Shown: in pieces, positions 28,179-38,222 of the stretch
Layout: every line of letters starts with the position of its first letter
Numbering within the stretch: position 1 is the first letter of the stretch
DNA from: Zunongwangia sp. ESRF-bin46
GTDB taxonomy: Bacteria; Bacteroidota; Bacteroidia; Flavobacteriales; Flavobacteriaceae
NCBI GenBank assembly: GCA_002631855.1
Contig: NTLF01000022.1
Location: 1-64,000, forward strand
Length of the DNA: 64,000 nucleotides
Reading direction: 5' to 3'
The notes under the pieces: model-generated
Told to the model about the DNA's origin: nothing
Database searches by the model: none
The model's input: only the letters and a program-made list of their open reading frames with translations
Program-made: the position numbers and the translations under genes

Positions 28179-31022
28179 ATGAAATCTAACTTTACGAAGT
28201 TGGCTTTTGCAGTGTTATTTACCGTAACATCAACTGCAATTGCTCAAAAGGACATTAAAGAACAATCAAAACCAGTAGATGCCACTGAAATTCCTGTAAA
28301 CCCAGATGTTTTAACAGGTAAACTGGATAATGGCCTTACCTATTACATTCAGAACAATGGAAAACCGGAAGATAAAGTAGAGCTGCGCTTAGTTGTGAAT
28401 GCTGGTTCTATTTTAGAGAATGAAAACCAACTTGGTCTTGCCCATTTTATGGAGCATATGAACTTTAACGGTACAAAGAATTTTCAGAAAAATGAATTAG
28501 TAGATTACTTGCAAAGTATTGGTGTGAAGTTTGGGGCTGACCTAAATGCTTATACCAGTTTTGATGAAACGGTATACATTTTACCAATTCCAAGTGATGA
28601 CCCTGAGACTCTAGAAAAAGGTTTCCAAATTATAGAAGATTGGGCCCATAATGCGACCTTGACCGATGAAGCCATCGATGACGAACGCGGTGTTGTTCTT
28701 GAAGAATATCGCTTAGGCTTAGGTCCTGATAAACGGATGATGAAAGACTACTTACCAAAATTATTGTATGGGTCTAAATATGCAGAACGCCTTCCTATTG
28801 GCACCAAAGAAAATCTTGAAAATTTTGATTACGAAGATGTTAGAAGCTATTATAGAGACTGGTACCGTCCAGACTTAATGGCCGTAGTAGCCGTGGGTGA
28901 CCTTGATGTAAAAACATTAAAAGCAAAAATTGAAAAGCATTTTGGGTCTATAGCAAAAGCTAAAAACCCTAAAAGACGTGAAACTTTTGAGCTTCCCAAT
29001 CACAAAGAAACATTGGTTTCCATCGCAAGTGACAAAGAAGCCCCTTTTACCCGTGTACAAGTGGTGTACAAAGACCGTTTTGAAGCCCCCGAAGTAGAAA
29101 CAGTTGTAGATTACAAAGAACAATTGACCAAAAATTTGTTTTCAACAATGATCAATAACAGGCTTCGCGAATTGAGCAATAGTGCAAACCCACCTTTCGT
29201 TTTTGGATTCTCTTATTATGGAAGTACTTACGCACGAGGTAAAAACGCATACCAAAGTATCGCTTCAACCAGCGAAACTGGACAGATGGAAGGACTAAAA
29301 GCCATATTGGAAGAAAACCAGCGTGTAAAATTATATGGTTTTCAAGAAGGCGAATTTGAGCGTGCTAAAAAAACATTTTTAGCGCAAATGGAAAAGCAAT
29401 ACAATGACCGCGACAAACAAGAAAGTGGAAGGATGGTTAATGAATTTGTAAATAATTTCCTTGAAAATGAACCTATTCCAGGTATTGAATGGGAGTATAA
29501 AACCAGTAAAGAAATACTTCCTTCTATTACTCTTGCTGAAGTAAATGAATTGATAAATCAGTTTATACACGAAGACAACCGGGTCATTATGTTAACCGGT
29601 CCTGAAAAAGAGGGCTTAAAACAGCCTACCGAAGCGGAAGTATTGGCTTTGTTAAAAGAAGTTAAAACTTCAAAAGTAGAGGCATACGAGGATACTGAAG
29701 TGCGTCAAAACTTGGTTGAAAGCCTAAAACCGGAAGGCTCTATTGTTAAGACCGAACAAAACGAAGCGCTTGGTTCTACTACGTTTACGTTAAGTAATGG
29801 TGCGATGGTAACCGTTAAGCCCACCGATTTTAAAAATGATGAAGTATTGTTTGAAGCTTTCAGCTTTGGAGGAACAAGTTTATATTCAGATGAAGATTAC
29901 CTTGCAACAGCCTTTGCAAACCAAGGATTGGCTGAAGCCGGAATTGGTGGTCTTTCAAAAACCGATTTATCCAAAATGATGAGTGGTAAAATTGCATCTG
30001 TAAGTCCATACATAAGGAATCTTACCGAAGGTTTGAGTGGTCAAGCTGCCCCAAAAGACCTGGAGACGATGTTTGAAATGATTTATCTATACTTTACAAA
30101 CTTGAATAAAGATACGGAAGCCTATCAATCGTTCATTTCAAAACAAAAAGGGTTTTTAGGCAACTTAATGTCCAACCCACAATTTTATTTTTCAGATCAA
30201 ATAGGAAAATTTAAAAACAAAGGAAACGACAGGTATACAGGCTTTCCAACACCAGAAGCTTTAGACAAAGCTGATTATGACCTTGCTTACAAAAAATACC
30301 AGCAACGTTTTGCCGATGCGGGTGACTTCCATTTCTACTTTGTAGGAAATGTGGATGAAGAAAAATTAAAAGAGTTTTCAAAAAAATACATTGCTTCGTT
30401 ACCATCTACCAAGTCTAACGAATCATACAAGATAGACGATTTCCGTGAAGATGATAGTTTCAGAAAAAAAGTAATCAATAAAGGAACAGATCCAAAAAGT
30501 TTGGTCACTATTTCTTGGATTGAAGACGATGTTACATATTCAGCAAAGAAAGAGCTTCAAATGAAAGCTTTAGGTGAAATCCTTACCATTAAGCTTATTG
30601 AAAAGCTACGGGAAGAAGAAGGCGGGGTTTACGGTGCTGGTGCCCGTGGAAATTTCAGTAAAATACCGTATGGAGAGGCTTCGTTCAGTATTTCGTTCCC
30701 TTGCGGACCTGAAAACGTAGATAAATTGGTAGAAGCTTCATTAGCTGAAGTAGAAAAAATAAAGACTGAAGGCCCAAGCGATAAAGACCTTGCCAAGGTA
30801 AAAGAAACATTTCTTTTAGAGCATAAGGAAAGTATGAAACAAAACAAGTATTGGCTCTCTTCTATGGTAACTGCAGCTAAAGAAAGCAGGGACGCTTCAA
30901 AAATGCTCAATTTTGAAAAAGCAGTAGAAGCATTGAACAAAAAAGATATCCAGAAAATGGCAAATGATATTCTGGACAAAAACTATTTATTGGGAATCTT
31001 AATGCCTGAGGAACAAAAATAG
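28179..31022 (+). CDS. M16 family zinc peptidase (pitrilysin-like), exported
   Basis: A 947-residue periplasmic or outer-membrane-associated protease with a signal peptide (about 1-22, ending AIAQ). The inverted zinc motif HxxEH is His89-Phe-Met-Glu92-His93, and the third ligand is likely Glu169 in DDERGVV. The protein has two tandem M16 halves. The second half (from about 530) lacks the zinc motif, as is normal. The R/Y substrate motif region reads REEEGGVYGAGARG. Bacteroidota commonly carry one of these in the cell envelope for peptide breakdown. Confidence 0.95.
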   Translation: MKSNFTKLAFAVLFTVTSTAIAQKDIKEQSKPVDATEIPVNPDVLTGKLDNGLTYYIQNNGKPEDKVELRLVVNAGSILENENQLGLAHFMEHMNFNGTKNFQKNELVDYLQSIGVKFGADLNAYTSFDETVYILPIPSDDPETLEKGFQIIEDWAHNATLTDEAIDDERGVVLEEYRLGLGPDKRMMKDYLPKLLYGSKYAERLPIGTKENLENFDYEDVRSYYRDWYRPDLMAVVAVGDLDVKTLKAKIEKHFGSIAKAKNPKRRETFELPNHKETLVSIASDKEAPFTRVQVVYKDRFEAPEVETVVDYKEQLTKNLFSTMINNRLRELSNSANPPFVFGFSYYGSTYARGKNAYQSIASTSETGQMEGLKAILEENQRVKLYGFQEGEFERAKKTFLAQMEKQYNDRDKQESGRMVNEFVNNFLENEPIPGIEWEYKTSKEILPSITLAEVNELINQFIHEDNRVIMLTGPEKEGLKQPTEAEVLALLKEVKTSKVEAYEDTEVRQNLVESLKPEGSIVKTEQNEALGSTTFTLSNGAMVTVKPTDFKNDEVLFEAFSFGGTSLYSDEDYLATAFANQGLAEAGIGGLSKTDLSKMMSGKIASVSPYIRNLTEGLSGQAAPKDLETMFEMIYLYFTNLNKDTEAYQSFISKQKGFLGNLMSNPQFYFSDQIGKFKNKGNDRYTGFPTPEALDKADYDLAYKKYQQRFADAGDFHFYFVGNVDEEKLKEFSKKYIASLPSTKSNESYKIDDFREDDSFRKKVINKGTDPKSLVTISWIEDDVTYSAKKELQMKALGEILTIKLIEKLREEEGGVYGAGARGNFSKIPYGEASFSISFPCGPENVDKLVEASLAEVEKIKTEGPSDKDLAKVKETFLLEHKESMKQNKYWLSSMVTAAKESRDASKMLNFEKAVEALNKKDIQKMANDILDKNYLLGILMPEEQK

Positions 31023-31043
31023 TCTATCTCTTACTTGATTACA

Positions 31044-31075
31044 GAAGGGTTTCCGAACAGGAAGCCCTTTTTTAT
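31044..31075 (+). terminator. terminator after the M16 peptidase gene
   Basis: AAGGGTTTCC (31045-31054) pairs with GGAAGCCCTT (31060-31069), with one mismatch and a 5-base loop, followed by a T run. Confidence 0.8.
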
Positions 31076-31159
31076 TAAAAAAAACACCGTTTCATCAAAT
31101 TTGAAAAAAATGTTCACTTCCTGTTAACAAAAATGATTTTATGTCCGCAGAATTAATCG

Positions 31160-31167
31160 TATTTTTA
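31160..31167 (+). promoter_or_regulatory. probable -7 element of the parA operon
   Basis: TATTTTTA, one base from TAnnTTTG, 23 bases before the parA start and past the upstream terminator. Confidence 0.4.
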
Positions 31168-31190
31168 GCCTTTAAACCATAACAGACTTA

Positions 31191-31952
31191 ATGGGTAAAA
31201 TAATAGCAATTGCCAATCAAAAAGGAGGCGTGGGCAAAACCACCACCTCGGTAAATTTAGCTGCCTCTTTAGGCGTATTAGAGAAAAAAGTTTTATTGAT
31301 TGATGCCGATCCCCAGGCCAATGCTACTTCGGGATTGGGTATTGATGTAGAAGAAGTTGAAAAAGGTACGTACCAAATACTGGAACACACCATAGCTGCT
31401 GCCGATGCCATTATGGAAACTTCTTCGCCTAATTTGCACCTTATTCCGGCGCATATAGACTTGGTTGCCATAGAAATTGAACTGGTTGATCAAGACAAGC
31501 GTGAATCGATGCTGAAAAATGCAATTACAGGCTTAAAAGAGCAATACGACTATATTTTAATTGATTGTGCGCCATCACTTGGGTTGCTTACACTAAATGC
31601 TTTAACAGCTGCAGATTCTGTCATCATTCCTATTCAGTGTGAATACTTTGCTTTGGAAGGTTTAGGAAAATTATTAAACACAATAAAAAGTGTTCAAAAA
31701 ATACATAATAACAACCTCGATATTGAAGGCTTGTTATTGACTATGTACGATTCTCGTTTACGCCTTTCCAACCAAGTGGTAGATGAAGTTAAAAAACATT
31801 TTGACGAAATGGTCTTTAAGACAATCATTATGCGAAATGTCCGTTTAAGTGAAGCACCTAGCTATGGCGAAAGTATCATTAGCTATGATGCAAGTAGTAA
31901 AGGCGCCAATAATTATTTAAGTTTGGCACAAGAGTTAATTGAAAAAAACTAG
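31191..31952 (+). CDS. parA: chromosome-partitioning ATPase ParA
   Basis: A 253-residue deviant Walker A ATPase: KGGVGKTT at residues 11-18, then LLIDADPQANATSGLG and ILIDCAPSLGLLT. It forms a DNA-bound gradient that moves the ParB-parS complex and so segregates the chromosome origin. The length is that of chromosomal ParA/Soj without an N-terminal HTH. parB starts 9 bases downstream. Confidence 0.96.
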   Translation: MGKIIAIANQKGGVGKTTTSVNLAASLGVLEKKVLLIDADPQANATSGLGIDVEEVEKGTYQILEHTIAAADAIMETSSPNLHLIPAHIDLVAIEIELVDQDKRESMLKNAITGLKEQYDYILIDCAPSLGLLTLNALTAADSVIIPIQCEYFALEGLGKLLNTIKSVQKIHNNNLDIEGLLLTMYDSRLRLSNQVVDEVKKHFDEMVFKTIIMRNVRLSEAPSYGESIISYDASSKGANNYLSLAQELIEKN

Positions 31953-31961
31953 AAACGATCG

Positions 31962-32864
31962 ATGGCGAAAGCAACAAAAAAACAAGCCTTAGGACGAGGA
32001 CTTTCAGCTTTACTGAATGATCCCTCAAATGATATAAAATCTGCTGAAGATAAAAACGCAGACAAAGTAGTTGGTAATATTGTTGAATTGGAACTGGAAA
32101 CGATTGAAGTAAATCCATTTCAACCACGTACCAGCTTTAATGAAGAAACATTGCGTGAGTTAGCTTCTTCCATAAAAGAATTAGGAGTAATTCAGCCTAT
32201 AACCGTTCGTAAATTAGGTTTTAATAAATACCAATTAGTAAGTGGAGAGCGTCGTTATAGAGCTTCAAAACTAATAGGCTTAGAGCGTATTCCTGCATAC
32301 ATACGCATTGCGAACGATCAAGAGTCGTTAGAGATGGCCTTGGTAGAAAATATTCAACGCCAAGATTTAGACCCTATAGAAATTGCACTCTCTTACCAAC
32401 GTTTAATTGAAGAAATTGAAATTACACAAGAAGAATTAAGTGATCGTGTGGGTAAAAACCGTTCGACGATTGCCAATTATTTACGTCTTTTAAAACTTGA
32501 CCCTATTATCCAAACCGGAATGCGGGATGGGTTTATTTCAATGGGTCACGGACGTGCTTTAATCAATGTTGATAACACTGATCATCAATTGGACATTTAC
32601 GAAAAAATTCTTAGCAACAAGCTCTCTGTACGTGATACCGAGGCTTTGGTACGCACCTACAAGTCTGGTGATGAAAAACAAAGCAAGCCAGCTAAAAAGG
32701 CAACACCTCAATTTGCCAATAAAGGCAGAAAAGAATTAGAAGATCTTTTAGAAACAAAAGTTAATGTAAAAGTTTCAAAGTCAGGAAAAGGGCAATTGGT
32801 TGTTCCTTTTAAAAACAAAGAAGATTTTCTACGCATTCTCAAGCTATTAAAAAGTGAAAAGTAG
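31962..32864 (+). CDS. parB: chromosome-partitioning protein ParB
   Basis: A 300-residue CTP-dependent clamp that loads at parS. The N-terminal CTPase domain has the motifs NPFQPR, LVSGERRYRA and ALVENIQRQDL. The central HTH reads ITQEELSDRVGKNRSTIANYLRLLKL. A C-terminal dimer domain ends the protein. I searched by eye for a perfect TGTTTCACGTGAAACA-type parS near the genes and did not find one. The parA-parB location suggests, but does not prove, that the origin is nearby. Confidence 0.96.
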   Translation: MAKATKKQALGRGLSALLNDPSNDIKSAEDKNADKVVGNIVELELETIEVNPFQPRTSFNEETLRELASSIKELGVIQPITVRKLGFNKYQLVSGERRYRASKLIGLERIPAYIRIANDQESLEMALVENIQRQDLDPIEIALSYQRLIEEIEITQEELSDRVGKNRSTIANYLRLLKLDPIIQTGMRDGFISMGHGRALINVDNTDHQLDIYEKILSNKLSVRDTEALVRTYKSGDEKQSKPAKKATPQFANKGRKELEDLLETKVNVKVSKSGKGQLVVPFKNKEDFLRILKLLKSEK

Positions 32865-33453
32865 GTTTTTAAATATCCTATTTCTTGTACTGGCAATTTC
32901 AACTTTTGCACAAGAAGCCGATTCTACTGCTGTACAAAAAGATAGCGTGGTTGTATCTGAAAAGAATAATGGTATCGTAATAAAAGATACTGTTTTAGAA
33001 AAAAAACCATATAATCCATTAGCACCATCAAAAGCTGCATTCTATTCTGCTGTGGTACCAGGTTTAGGACAAGCTTACAATAAAAAGTACTGGAAAATCC
33101 CTATCGTTTATGCAGGAATGGCTACTGGGGTTTATTTTTATTTAAAAAATGATGATGATTATAACCAGTTTAGAGATGCCTATAAAAGACGTTTAGCTGG
33201 TTTTACTGATGATGAGTTTCAAGGTATTTCAGACGATCGATTAATAGACGCACAGCGAAACGCTAAAAAAAATAAAGATTACAGCATTATTGCTGTGGTC
33301 GTTGTATATATGTTGAATATTGTCGACGCGAATGTTGATGCACACCTTCAGCAGTATAATATTTCTGAAGACCTTTCAATTACTCCAAATTTTGAAGTAA
33401 ACCCAATTAACACACAAGCCAATTACGGTTTATCATTTCGATTTAAATTATAA
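32854..33453 (+). CDS. DUF5683 exported protein
   Basis: A 199-residue protein, GTG start inside the end of parB (11-base overlap), with a signal peptide MKSRFLNILFLVLAISTFAQ. The DUF5683 core follows: PLAPSKAAFYSAVVPGLGQAYNKKYWKIPIVY, a hydrophobic YAGMATGVYFYL segment and, later, VVVVYMLNIVDANVDAHL. Members are conserved across Bacteroidota, commonly beside parAB and dapB; the function is unknown. Probably an inner-membrane protein. Confidence 0.9.
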   Translation: MKSRFLNILFLVLAISTFAQEADSTAVQKDSVVVSEKNNGIVIKDTVLEKKPYNPLAPSKAAFYSAVVPGLGQAYNKKYWKIPIVYAGMATGVYFYLKNDDDYNQFRDAYKRRLAGFTDDEFQGISDDRLIDAQRNAKKNKDYSIIAVVVVYMLNIVDANVDAHLQQYNISEDLSITPNFEVNPINTQANYGLSFRFKL

Positions 33454-34157
33454 TGAAATTAGCAATTTTAGGATACGGTAAAATGGGTAAGACCATTGAA
33501 AAGTTAGCTCTTGAAAAAGGCCACGAGATTGTATATATATCAGGTAGTGATTTTGAAGAAGGAAACCTTAAAAACGCCGAAGCAGCTATAGAGTTTTCAG
33601 TACCCGAAGCGGCTGTAAAAAATATAACACTTTGTTTTAAAGAAAGTATTCCTGTTGTTTGTGGTACAACTGGCTGGCTCGATGATTATGAAAAAGTGCT
33701 AAATAAATGTGAAGAGCGTAACGGAAGATTCATTTATGCGTCCAACTTCAGTGTAGGTGTTAATTTATTTTTCAGTATGAATGAGCATGTAGCTAAGTTA
33801 ATGGCGCCGTGGGATGAATATGATGTTTCTGTAGAGGAAATTCACCACACGCAAAAGAAAGATGCCCCTAGCGGCACGGCCATTACCATTGCAGAAGGGA
33901 TTATAAAACATTCTGATAAAGAAAACTGGAAGTTGGATGAAGCTTCAGAAAAAACAATTCCAATAACAGCAAAACGGGAAGGTGATGTAAAAGGGACACA
34001 CAGTGTGGAATATAGCTCAAAAATTGATACTATTTCAATAAAGCACAAGGCTCATACACGCGACGGATTTGCAAAAGGTGCTATCCTTGCTGCAGAATGG
34101 CTTTCAAAAAAAGAAAGCGGTGTTTACACGATGAAAGATGTGTTGGGAATTTCGTAG
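33453..34157 (+). CDS. dapB: 4-hydroxy-tetrahydrodipicolinate reductase
   Basis: A 234-residue enzyme of lysine and peptidoglycan meso-DAP synthesis, using NAD(P)H. Visible features are the Rossmann start LAILGYGKMGKTIE, VCGTTGW, the SNFSVGVNLFF substrate loop and HHTQKKDAPSGTA. Length is slightly below the usual 240-270, as in other Bacteroidota. The start overlaps the DUF5683 stop (TAATG). Confidence 0.95.
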   Translation: MKLAILGYGKMGKTIEKLALEKGHEIVYISGSDFEEGNLKNAEAAIEFSVPEAAVKNITLCFKESIPVVCGTTGWLDDYEKVLNKCEERNGRFIYASNFSVGVNLFFSMNEHVAKLMAPWDEYDVSVEEIHHTQKKDAPSGTAITIAEGIIKHSDKENWKLDEASEKTIPITAKREGDVKGTHSVEYSSKIDTISIKHKAHTRDGFAKGAILAAEWLSKKESGVYTMKDVLGIS

Positions 34158-34226
34158 TATTGCATTGTAATTATTAAAAAAATTAGATAAAAAAGAAGAT
34201 ACATATCTTCAGAAAATATATAAAAG

Positions 34227-35801
34227 ATGAGTTGGACAGGTTGGTTAATATTTTTCCTATTAGTACAAGTAATCCACTTTTTGGGCACTTGGAAGTTATA
34301 CGTTAAAGCTGGAAGACAAGCTTGGGAAGCTGCAGTTCCTGTTTATAATGCTGTGGTTTTAATGAAAATTATCAACCGCCCTTGGTGGTGGACCATTCTA
34401 CTTTTTATTCCTATTGTTAACTTAATTATGTTCCCCGTTGTTTGGGTAGAAACTCTTAGAAGTTTTGGCCGAAACAGCAATGCAGATACTTTTCTTGCCA
34501 TTATTACAGTTGGTTTATACATCTATTACATTAACTATACGCAAGAAGTAACCTACATTGAAGAGCGTAGCTTAAAACCACGAACTGCTGCGGGAGAATG
34601 GGTAAGTTCCATATTATTTGCTGTAGTGGCAGCAACTATTGTACACACCTATTTTATGCAACCGTTTACCATCCCTACCGCATCGTTGGAAAAAACATTA
34701 TTGGTAGGTGATTTTCTATTTGTAAGCAAGTTTCATTATGGTGCTAGAGCGCCTATGACGCCTCTTTCATTCCCAATGGTTCACGATACCATTCCGGTGG
34801 TAAAAACAAAGTCATACATTCCAAAACCACAAATACCATATTTTAGGTTTCCAGGGTTTGAAGATATTGAACGCAATGATATTGTTGTGTTTAACTGGCC
34901 AATTGATGAGTTTGAAGATATTGGACCACCACCAAAAGGTCATGCTTACAAGCCTATTGACAAAAAATCGAACTACGTAAAACGTTGTGTGGGCTTACCA
35001 GGAGACTCTTTAGAAATTCGTGATGGGTATGTATACATTGACGGAAAACAAAATGACTTACCAGACCGTTCTAAAATTCAGTTTTCATATGCATTTAGAA
35101 CAAAAGGTAAAATCAATCCAAATATATTTAGAAATCAATATGATATTACCGACGGTATTGGGTATGACGAAAATTTAAAAGCATACATTCTACCAGCAGT
35201 TTCAGATGAGGCGTTGGCTAAGATGAAGAAGAATCCAAATATAGCTGAGGTTTTCAGGTATAAATCTGAAGAAGACGTGTTTGATGCTGGGATTTTTCCG
35301 CAAGACGATCGGTATAAATGGAACGCCGATAATTTTGGACCAATTTATATTCCGAAGAAAGGTGCTACAGTTGACATAAACCTTGAATCACTTCCGTTTT
35401 ACCGTCGCATAATAGAGGTATATGAAGGCAGCGAATTAGGTATTGACAATAAAATAACCACTTCTGGAAACCAAGTATTGCTCAATGGAAATCCTATGAG
35501 CAACTACACCTTTAAACAAGATTACTACTGGATGATGGGTGATAACCGTAACAACTCGCAAGATGCGCGTATGTGGGGTTATGTACCTTTTAACCACGTA
35601 GTTGGTAAACCGGTTTTTATCTGGATGAGCTGGGATAGCACCAAACAAGGTATTATGAATAAAATACGTTGGGAACGTCTCTTTACAACGGTAGGCGGCA
35701 AAGGTAAACCGGTTTCATACCTTTCTTATTTCTTAGTTTTATTAGGTATTTGGTTTGCTTTTGATTTTTTCAGAAAAAGAAGAAAAAAGAGCGGTAAGTA
35801 A
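34227..35801 (+). CDS. lepB: signal peptidase I, long form
   Basis: A 524-residue membrane protease that cleaves Sec signal peptides. The first 100 residues are a multi-span region like DUF5684, as usual in Bacteroidota. Another span lies before the catalytic domain (about 126-143). The Ser-Lys dyad is Ser153 in PTASLEKTL and Lys252 in NYVKRCVGLPGDSLEI. GDNRNNSQDARMWGYVP is the conserved box E. A C-terminal span ends in a basic tail (RKRRKKSGK). Much longer than the E. coli enzyme because of inserts in the catalytic domain. Confidence 0.95.
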   Translation: MSWTGWLIFFLLVQVIHFLGTWKLYVKAGRQAWEAAVPVYNAVVLMKIINRPWWWTILLFIPIVNLIMFPVVWVETLRSFGRNSNADTFLAIITVGLYIYYINYTQEVTYIEERSLKPRTAAGEWVSSILFAVVAATIVHTYFMQPFTIPTASLEKTLLVGDFLFVSKFHYGARAPMTPLSFPMVHDTIPVVKTKSYIPKPQIPYFRFPGFEDIERNDIVVFNWPIDEFEDIGPPPKGHAYKPIDKKSNYVKRCVGLPGDSLEIRDGYVYIDGKQNDLPDRSKIQFSYAFRTKGKINPNIFRNQYDITDGIGYDENLKAYILPAVSDEALAKMKKNPNIAEVFRYKSEEDVFDAGIFPQDDRYKWNADNFGPIYIPKKGATVDINLESLPFYRRIIEVYEGSELGIDNKITTSGNQVLLNGNPMSNYTFKQDYYWMMGDNRNNSQDARMWGYVPFNHVVGKPVFIWMSWDSTKQGIMNKIRWERLFTTVGGKGKPVSYLSYFLVLLGIWFAFDFFRKRRKKSGK

Positions 35802-35842
35802 AAAAGAAAAGCATCTCTATTAGCTTAGCTAATTTTGTTGAA

Positions 35843-36463
35843 ATGGAATCTATTTTAGTACATCCTACTTATTTTCCTTCCATCGCACAAATGGTGGCTG
35901 TAAGCCAAGCTGAAAAGGTAGTTTTTGAAGTGGCTGGCAATTACCAAAAACAGTCATACCGCACTCGTGCGTATATTGCACATAGTAATGGAAAGCTGTT
36001 GCTCAACATTCCTATTAAACATACAGGAAAACGTCAAAAGTCTAAAGAAGTTATGGTAGAAAATGATTTTCCTTGGCAATCTCAACACTGGAAATCATTA
36101 GAAACGGCGTACCGCACTTCCCCCTTTTTTGAGTTTTATGAGGACGAACTATATCCGTTGTTTAACGAACCAGCTGAAAGGCTCTTAGACCACAATATCC
36201 GTATTTTTAATACTGTTTGTGAATTAATAGAGTTAGAAGTTCCTATTACTTACACACAAGAATATTTAAAAGAACCTGAAAACAACAAAGACTTGCGCTA
36301 TTTAGCTAAAGCAAAAAACCAAAAAACATTTAATTTAAAGCCTTACAAACAAGTTTTTGAAGCTAACCACGGATTTCTATCAAACCTATCAATTTTGGAT
36401 CTATTATTTAATGAAGGACCCAACACGCTTAACTATTTGCAACAACAGGAAGTTCAGTTTTGA
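35843..36463 (+). CDS. WbqC family protein
   Basis: A 206-residue protein. It has the family start region HPTYFPSIAQMVAVSQAEKV, basic NIPIKHTGKRQKSKE, WQSQHWKSLETAYRTSPFFEFY and LSILDLLFNEG near the end. WbqC-like proteins occur in polysaccharide clusters in other phyla, but in Flavobacteriia they usually sit next to lepB as here, and their function is not established. It converges with bshC, with only 11 bases between the stops. Confidence 0.88.
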   Translation: MESILVHPTYFPSIAQMVAVSQAEKVVFEVAGNYQKQSYRTRAYIAHSNGKLLLNIPIKHTGKRQKSKEVMVENDFPWQSQHWKSLETAYRTSPFFEFYEDELYPLFNEPAERLLDHNIRIFNTVCELIELEVPITYTQEYLKEPENNKDLRYLAKAKNQKTFNLKPYKQVFEANHGFLSNLSILDLLFNEGPNTLNYLQQQEVQF

Positions 36464-36474
36464 GGTTTATTATA

Positions 36475-38067
36475 TTAGAGTTCTAAAACAGTAAACTTAT
36501 TCACTAAGGGATCTAAATTATTTTTAACTTCAGAAAGTAAACCCGTTCCATGTTCTAAGTAAAATTCTGAAAAATTCATGGTGCGTTCTTGCAAACTTTG
36601 GTTGGGAAATAAGGTGTTTTGAATTTTTGTCAGTCGTTCTAACTCATCTGCCAATTTACGTTTCTGCGCTTTCAATAAACGCTTTTCTAAGTTATCTAAC
36701 CCGTTTAATTGCTTTTTCTCTTGTGCACCAACGGCTCCTAAAAAAGAAGCATCTGTTTTTTCAGCAATTGTATATAAATCTTTAAACTGCTGTTGAAGAT
36801 GCTCACGCTGTTCAGAAAAATCGATATCAATTTCTGAAATTCGATGCGTGTGCTTTATTTTCAATTCATGTTGTTTCAGGAATAAGTCTTCTACTGAAAC
36901 ATTTAACTTATCAAGTTTTTTTGAAAGCTTAGAAGGTAGAAGCAACACTGAGTTCCGAAGCAATAGCATAGGGAAAGGCACTTCTACCGCATTAAAATAA
37001 TCTTTTAATTGAAACCAATAGGCCAATTCACCACCACCGCCAACATAACATAGATTAGGTAACACCACCTCTTGAAACAGTGGTCTAAGTAACGCATTGG
37101 GTGAAAACCGCTCGGGATGATTCTCTAACTCTTCAAGCAATTCTTCTTTTGTAAACGACAGGTCAGTTTCGTTAATATAGAAGGTTCCGTCTCGTTCAAT
37201 GATACGTTCGCGAAGCCCTTCTTTCAAGTAAAACAGGTTTATTTCCCGTGGGTGTACTTGTTCGGTATAACCCAAATCGGTGAGTTGTTTGGTGGTTTCT
37301 GTTACTTTTTTAAAAGATAGGTTTTCAGTCAACTCTTTTTCAGCATACGGGATAAACGCTTTTTTAAGTGAAGCATCATTTCCATCAATAATTACTAAAC
37401 CGTATGTTTTAAATAATTCGTTAGCAAGGTAACGAGTAGCAGCTGTTAGGTTTTTATGTTTCGTATAGGCTTCTGCAAAAAGGTCGGTTAGGTATTGTGC
37501 GTGTTCACTATTTCCTAATTTGGCTTTTACTGCTCCTAAAACCTCATCTAATCCTTTTGTAGATAATTCCCCTACTGCTCCAGACGCTTCCCTACTCCAC
37601 TGTATTTTTTTCCCTTCGAGATTAAAATAGTTTATCTCTTCAAAATCGTGGTCTTCGCTTGCCATCCAATAAACCGGTACAAAATGGTTTTCAGGGTCTT
37701 CTTTGTTTAGTTTTTCTGAAAGATTAATTACCGAGAATATTTTATATAAAAAATAAAGTGGCCCTGTAAATAAATTGAGTTGATGGCCAGTAGTGATGGT
37801 AAGGGTATTCTTATCTGCGAGCGATTGTATATTATCCCGCGTTTCTTTGGAAATGGAAGCGTTTATATATTGCTTTTTTAATGCTTCAACTAATATATCT
37901 CTAGATTCTTGTGTAAAACTTTGCTTGGCTTCTATCTGTTTTTTGAAGTTCCCCACCTTCGGAAAATTTCCGTAGAAAGAGGTTAAACTATCATTTTCAG
38001 CAAGATAGTCGCAAATTAAGTTTGAAAAATAACCTGTTTCGGCGTACGGGATTGTTTTAGTTGGCAT
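36475..38067 (-). CDS. bshC: bacillithiol biosynthesis cysteine-adding enzyme
   Basis: A 530-residue enzyme proposed to add cysteine to glucosaminyl-malate, the last step of bacillithiol synthesis. Family segments seen: TITTGHQLNLFTGPLYFLYKIFSVI (about 94-118), PVYWMASEDHDFEEI, YCYVGGGGELAYW-like run NLCYVGGGGELAYWFQLK, and PFPMLLLRNSVLLL. A coiled coil of about 60 residues lies near the C-terminus. Its presence indicates bacillithiol rather than glutathione as the main low-molecular-weight thiol. bshA and bshB are not in this window. Confidence 0.95.
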   Translation of the reverse strand: MPTKTIPYAETGYFSNLICDYLAENDSLTSFYGNFPKVGNFKKQIEAKQSFTQESRDILVEALKKQYINASISKETRDNIQSLADKNTLTITTGHQLNLFTGPLYFLYKIFSVINLSEKLNKEDPENHFVPVYWMASEDHDFEEINYFNLEGKKIQWSREASGAVGELSTKGLDEVLGAVKAKLGNSEHAQYLTDLFAEAYTKHKNLTAATRYLANELFKTYGLVIIDGNDASLKKAFIPYAEKELTENLSFKKVTETTKQLTDLGYTEQVHPREINLFYLKEGLRERIIERDGTFYINETDLSFTKEELLEELENHPERFSPNALLRPLFQEVVLPNLCYVGGGGELAYWFQLKDYFNAVEVPFPMLLLRNSVLLLPSKLSKKLDKLNVSVEDLFLKQHELKIKHTHRISEIDIDFSEQREHLQQQFKDLYTIAEKTDASFLGAVGAQEKKQLNGLDNLEKRLLKAQKRKLADELERLTKIQNTLFPNQSLQERTMNFSEFYLEHGTGLLSEVKNNLDPLVNKFTVLEL

Positions 38068-38189
38068 ATAACATTAGAAAATTGACACAAAGGTAACCAC
38101 TTTGCGTGGTTTGTGATTTTAAAGATACGTTAATGTTGGCGGGTTTCAAATTCGAAACTTTTTTGAGATTTCAATTCTATAAATTCAGC

Positions 38190-38197
38190 TATCTTTA
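38190..38197 (+). promoter_or_regulatory. probable -7 element of the M14 peptidase gene
   Basis: TATCTTTA, 25 bases before the start codon; the nearest TTTG is 24 bases upstream, which is a little too far. Confidence 0.35.
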
Positions 38198-38222
38198 ACG
38201 CTTCAAAGAAAAACACATACGA

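Noticed and set aside
31040-34200. A replication origin or parS site beside parAB
   Set aside because: I found no perfect parS palindrome and no cluster of DnaA boxes by eye; gene order alone is not enough.
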